A DNA stretch of 64,000 nt from Neomicrococcus aestuarii (lineage in GTDB: Bacteria; Actinomycetota; Actinomycetes; Actinomycetales; Micrococcaceae), in contig NZ_JACHDR010000001.1 of NCBI RefSeq assembly GCF_014201135.1, positions 744,001 through 808,000 of the forward strand, read 5' to 3'. This document shows positions 60,802 through 64,000 of the stretch, in pieces (position 1 is the stretch's first letter; the number at the start of each line of letters is the position of its first letter). Below the pieces are notes generated by a model that saw only the letters and a list, made by a program, of their open reading frames with translations, was not told the origin of the DNA and did no database searches. A program made the position numbers and the translations under genes.

Positions 60802-63800
60802 CTAGCGGTTGGGGGTTGGCATGAGTTCCCACGTGTCCGGGTGCGGTACCGGCACGGGTGGGAAGTACGGTTTTGAGGACGACGACGGCGCATGCTCCGT
60901 AGCCTCAATCCCCCGCACCGGCCACCCCGTGTCATGGTGCGGGATCTCCTTGACGCTTCCCGGTGTGCCAGCTCTGGTTCCGGCCAGTGCGCGGGCCAGT
61001 TCGCTCTTGCGTTCTTGGTTCTTTTCTTCCCGGAAACGCCGAGCGCTCTCGCGGCGCTCTTGCCAGTACTGTTCCTCGGTGTCCTTCAGGTACGTCACGG
61101 GCGGCAGCGTCTCTGGCTGATGCATGTTCCACGCCCTGATGGCTTGCAGGGAGACAGCCCGCGGACCGGTACGCCGCGTGGTGCCCTCGATCAGCATGAG
61201 CCTGGTGGAGAACAGCATTTCGCCGCTTTGGTGTTGGGCTTCCGTGAAGAAGGACGCGTCCACGCAACCGGTGCCGTCATCGAGGCTAATGAACACCACG
61301 CGCTTACCACTGCGCATGGGTGGAGTCTGGGTGGCCACGCGCACTCCGGCCACCAGCACGCGTGTCTGCGAGCGCAGACTGAGCAGGTCTTTGGCATAGG
61401 TGATGCCGTAGGCCTCGAGGAGTTCGCGGTGGGAGTCCATGAGGTGTGCGGAGACGTCGATTTCTGTGAGGTCTAGTTCGGTGCGGACTTTCTGGTCTGG
61501 GGTGGGTTCGGGGAACACGGGCGTGAGGTTGGAGGTTTCGACGTCTTCTTCAAAGGGCAGCGGCATTTGTCCTTCCAGGACGGGGACCTTTTTGCCTCTG
61601 ATGGGGCGGCGCAGCATGTCGAGGTGATGCACTAGGTCGGTACGGCTGACCCGCGCTTTGGTGTTGAAGCGGTCCAGAGCACCGAGTTCGGCGAGGCGAC
61701 GCAGGTTGGTGCGGGTGGGCCGGGCACGGTCTCGCACGTCAGCTACCGAGGTATACGGCTGGTGGGCTTCGAGGCGTTTGACTTCTACCTCGCTCAGTCC
61801 GTGCACGACGGACAGAGCCATACGGATTCCGAGCTTGCCTGCGTCCTTGCCGCGGCCATCTGTTCCTTCGGGTCCTACGCGTTCTACGCGGAAGTGTGAG
61901 GTGCTGCGGTTGACGTCGATGGGCAGGATGGGGATGCCCATGCGTCGGGCTTCGGCCACCAGGAGCCGGCGCGGGTACATGCCGGGATCGTGTTCCCAGA
62001 GGGCGGCGAGGAACGCTTCGGGGTGGTGGGCTTTGAGCCACGCCGAGTGGTAGGTGGGTACGGCGAAGGCCGCTCCGTGCGCTTTGCAAAAGCCGAAGCT
62101 GCCAAAAGCGTGGAGGGTTTGCCACACTTTGTCGATCACGGTGAGCGGGTACCCCTTGGCGAGAGCGTGTTCGCGGAAGAAAGATTCCACGCGTGGCTCT
62201 GCTTTTGGATTCCCGAGCAGCCGCCGGTACACGTCCGCTTTCGCGAGACCGCAATCGGTCATCACATGCATCATGCGCAGCACTTGTTCGTGGAACACCG
62301 TGACTCCGTGCGTTTCCGCAAGCACGGGTTCCAGATCCGGGTGCGGGTATACGGCTTCGCGGAATCCGTGGCGCTGCTCGAGGAAGGGCCGCACCATGTC
62401 CGATTGCATGGGGCCGGGCCGGAACAGGGAAATGTCGATGATGAGGTCGTTGAACTCCCACGGCGCGAGCTTGCCGATGAGTTCGCGCTGTCCCGGGGAT
62501 TCGATCTGAAAGCAACCCAGTGTGTGAGTGGAGCGAATGAGCTCGAAGGTAGCGGGGTCGTCGTACGGGACCTTCTCTAACGCAATCCGCCCGTCAGCAC
62601 CCACGTAGTCCGCGTCCCCGTGCGCACCAGCTTGAGCCACGGCCTCGCCCGTGCCGTGGATGCGCTGGATTTCGTCGAGGGTGTAGGCGATCGCGGATTG
62701 CATGCGCACGCCGAGGACGTCGAGTTTGAGCATGCCCATGGGGTCCATGTCATGTTTGTCGAACTGGCTCATGGGCAGTCCCATCCCGGAGGCTTCCACC
62801 GGGGTGCGGTCCAGCAAGGTTGCGTCCCCGAGGATCACGCCGCACGGGTGCATGGAAATGTGGCGCGGCAACCGGTCCAGGCGCTCGGTCAGATCAACCA
62901 GCAGATCCAGCTGTTGGTTACCGCGTTGGCGGCCGGATTCCACGCGCTCGGAGAAGCCTTTGAGTTCCGGCATGCGTTCCATGGCTTCGCGGAAGCTTGA
63001 GGCGGAGAAACGCCACATTTGTTTGGCGATGGCATCCACTTCCGGTTCCGGCATCCCTAACGCCAGTCCTGCATCGCGGACGGCGCCGCGCGCCCGGTAC
63101 CCGTTTTGCATGCTCATAAGTGAGGTGCGTTCGGCGCCGAAACGCTTGAAAATCTGGTGGTAGACGTCGTGGCGGCGCGCGCTTTCCACGTCCACGTCAA
63201 TATCCGGCAGCGAGCTGCGATCCCGCGAGAGGAAGCGTTCGAACAAGAGTTCGTGCATGAGCGGGTTCACGTGGCTGATGCCGGTGAGGTAGTTGACCAG
63301 GCTGGACGCACCGGATCCGCGGGCGGCGGTGCGCACCCCCATGCCCGAGATCATTTTGGTGACCTCGGCGACCGTCAAAAAGTAGGACGCGAAGCCCAGA
63401 TCCTGGATCACGGAGAGTTCTTCGTCGAGGCGTTCGCGCAGCTCCACGCGCCCACGCTTGCCGAACACCTGAGCGCCGGCGTGCGGTGGGAAGAACTTGG
63501 TGATGCCGGCTTCGCAGCGCGCCGCGAGCTCCCGGTTGGGGTCCCCTGTAATCCCGATGACGTGCGCTTCCGGGACCACGGGAATGCCGTACCCGCAATC
63601 GGTCACAGGGTCTATGCGGCACCAGTCTGCGAGCGCTTCCGTGGTACTGAGCAGGGTGCTGGCCACCCCGGAGGCGTCCGTGATTTCGCGACCGATCTCC
63701 CGGGCAATCTGTTTCATTTCGGCGGGCGTTTTGAGCCAGCCTTGGCCGTTGGGTTGGCTCTCCGGCAGGGTGTCGAGTGAGGTGAGGGTGCGGGCGGCGT

Positions 63801-64000
63801 CGAGTACGTCCGCGGTAGCGGCTCCTTCCACGTCGAGGTAGCGCACGGCGTTGCTGAGCACGTACGGAACCCCTACTTGGCGGGCGGCTTTGATCATGCG
63901 AACGGCGTGGGCGGTGCTGAGCTTCTCCCCCGGTCGGCTCAGATGGGACACCGCTTCCACGAACACGCTTCCGGCGGGCATGAGCGATTTCCACCGCTGC
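60802..64000 (-). CDS. dnaE2: Error-prone DNA polymerase DnaE2 (N-terminus outside window)
   Basis: C-family polymerase for damage-induced mutagenesis, paired in many actinobacteria with ImuA'/ImuB. About 1065 codons are visible; the PHP domain start lies right of base 64000. Catalytic acidic residues are in SLPDIDVDVES and GMLKLDVLG (DnaE2-type). Later come CFQIESPGQRELIGKL, the helix-hairpin region VADVRDRARPTRTNLRRLAELGAL and an OB fold (VLVAGVRVATQTPPMRSG). The tail contains Ala-Pro-Ser-Ser-Ser-Ser from a near copy of the recurrent word. No C-terminal tau-binding tail typical of DnaE1 is seen. No lexA, imuA or imuB is present in the window. Confidence 0.93.
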   Translation of the reverse strand, partial: QRWKSLMPAGSVFVEAVSHLSRPGEKLSTAHAVRMIKAARQVGVPYVLSNAVRYLDVEGAATADVLDAARTLTSLDTLPESQPNGQGWLKTPAEMKQIAREIGREITDASGVASTLLSTTEALADWCRIDPVTDCGYGIPVVPEAHVIGITGDPNRELAARCEAGITKFFPPHAGAQVFGKRGRVELRERLDEELSVIQDLGFASYFLTVAEVTKMISGMGVRTAARGSGASSLVNYLTGISHVNPLMHELLFERFLSRDRSSLPDIDVDVESARRHDVYHQIFKRFGAERTSLMSMQNGYRARGAVRDAGLALGMPEPEVDAIAKQMWRFSASSFREAMERMPELKGFSERVESGRQRGNQQLDLLVDLTERLDRLPRHISMHPCGVILGDATLLDRTPVEASGMGLPMSQFDKHDMDPMGMLKLDVLGVRMQSAIAYTLDEIQRIHGTGEAVAQAGAHGDADYVGADGRIALEKVPYDDPATFELIRSTHTLGCFQIESPGQRELIGKLAPWEFNDLIIDISLFRPGPMQSDMVRPFLEQRHGFREAVYPHPDLEPVLAETHGVTVFHEQVLRMMHVMTDCGLAKADVYRRLLGNPKAEPRVESFFREHALAKGYPLTVIDKVWQTLHAFGSFGFCKAHGAAFAVPTYHSAWLKAHHPEAFLAALWEHDPGMYPRRLLVAEARRMGIPILPIDVNRSTSHFRVERVGPEGTDGRGKDAGKLGIRMALSVVHGLSEVEVKRLEAHQPYTSVADVRDRARPTRTNLRRLAELGALDRFNTKARVSRTDLVHHLDMLRRPIRGKKVPVLEGQMPLPFEEDVETSNLTPVFPEPTPDQKVRTELDLTEIDVSAHLMDSHRELLEAYGITYAKDLLSLRSQTRVLVAGVRVATQTPPMRSGKRVVFISLDDGTGCVDASFFTEAQHQSGEMLFSTRLMLIEGTTRRTGPRAVSLQAIRAWNMHQPETLPPVTYLKDTEEQYWQERRESARRFREEKNQERKSELARALAGTRAGTPGSVKEIPHHDTGWPVRGIEATEHAPSSSSKPYFPPVPVPHPDTWELMPTPNR
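60877..60891 (+). repeat. Recurrent word, near match with core ACGACGACGG
   Basis: GAGGACGACGACGGCGC in the C-terminal tail region of dnaE2, nine of ten core bases. Read as Ala-Pro-Ser-Ser-Ser. Confidence 0.4.

Overview
This 64 kb window is chromosomal housekeeping DNA from a Gram-positive, fairly high-G+C actinobacterium, most probably of the Micrococcaceae/Arthrobacter group (order Micrococcales). The support is gene order and protein type: pyrR-pyrB-pyrC-(membrane protein)-carA-carB-pyrF-mihF-gmk-rpoZ-coaBC-metK-priA; aroC-aroK-aroB followed by efp-nusB; aroE-mltG-ruvX-alaS-rpsD-rarA; and thrS-HIT-pgsA, pdxS, pdxT, yebC, ruvCAB, yajC-secDF, rel, a DUF349 gene and hisS. These follow the order known from Mycobacterium and Arthrobacter. 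Actinobacterial markers include mIHF, a PriA without helicase motifs, a class-2 PyrF, a phosphatidylinositol-phosphate-synthase type PgsA and a DnaE2. I saw no tRNA, rRNA, CRISPR array, insertion sequence, integrase or phage gene. No stretch without a gene exceeds 300 bp; the longest are 39715-39955, 2130-2346 and 41594-41805.

Layout. 1-4858: leuS (C-terminus outside the window), glpK with a good promoter, and a divergent alpha/beta hydrolase. 4915-20048, all leftward: the pyrimidine operon led by pyrR, running through mihF, gmk, rpoZ, coaBC, metK and priA. Many junctions are 1-4 bp stop/start overlaps, and the pyrR leader carries a PyrR-binding element. 20153-22367: PrsW protease and an oxidoreductase. 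22483-29437, leftward: nusB, efp and the shikimate genes aroB, aroK, aroC, aroE, with mltG and ruvX. 29456-39714: alaS, rpsD, rarA, dtd, aspS, an APC permease and hisS. 39956-44712: a DUF349 protein, an AbiEi-like protein and rel. 44837-53332, leftward: secF, secD, yajC, ruvB, ruvA, ruvC, yebC, pdxT and a CapA-type lipoprotein. 53420-56232: M3 peptidase and GNAT. 56343-64000, leftward: pdxS, pgsA, HIT, thrS and dnaE2 (N-terminus outside the window). Five aminoacyl-tRNA synthetases (Leu, Ala, Asp, His, Thr) lie here, with Dtd proofreading beside aspS.

The most unusual signal is not a gene. A 10-bp DNA word, ACGACGACGC, occurs 16 times exactly (9 on the plus strand, 7 on the minus), with at least six close variants. 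Most copies fit a longer consensus, AGKACGACGACGCNGC. About 0.2 exact copies would be expected from an independent-base model at ~59% G+C. Copies are read as Asp-Asp-Asp-Ala, Tyr-Asp-Asp-Ala, Ala-Ser-Ser-Ser, Val-Val-Val or Arg-Arg-Arg, and two lie between genes. Selection therefore seems to act on the DNA, as for DNA-uptake sequences, HIP1 or protein-docking words. Secondary signals are a split parS-like inverted repeat beside rel, a 16-bp perfect hairpin between yajC and secD, a short PyrR-type leader, and a probable leaderless glpK promoter.
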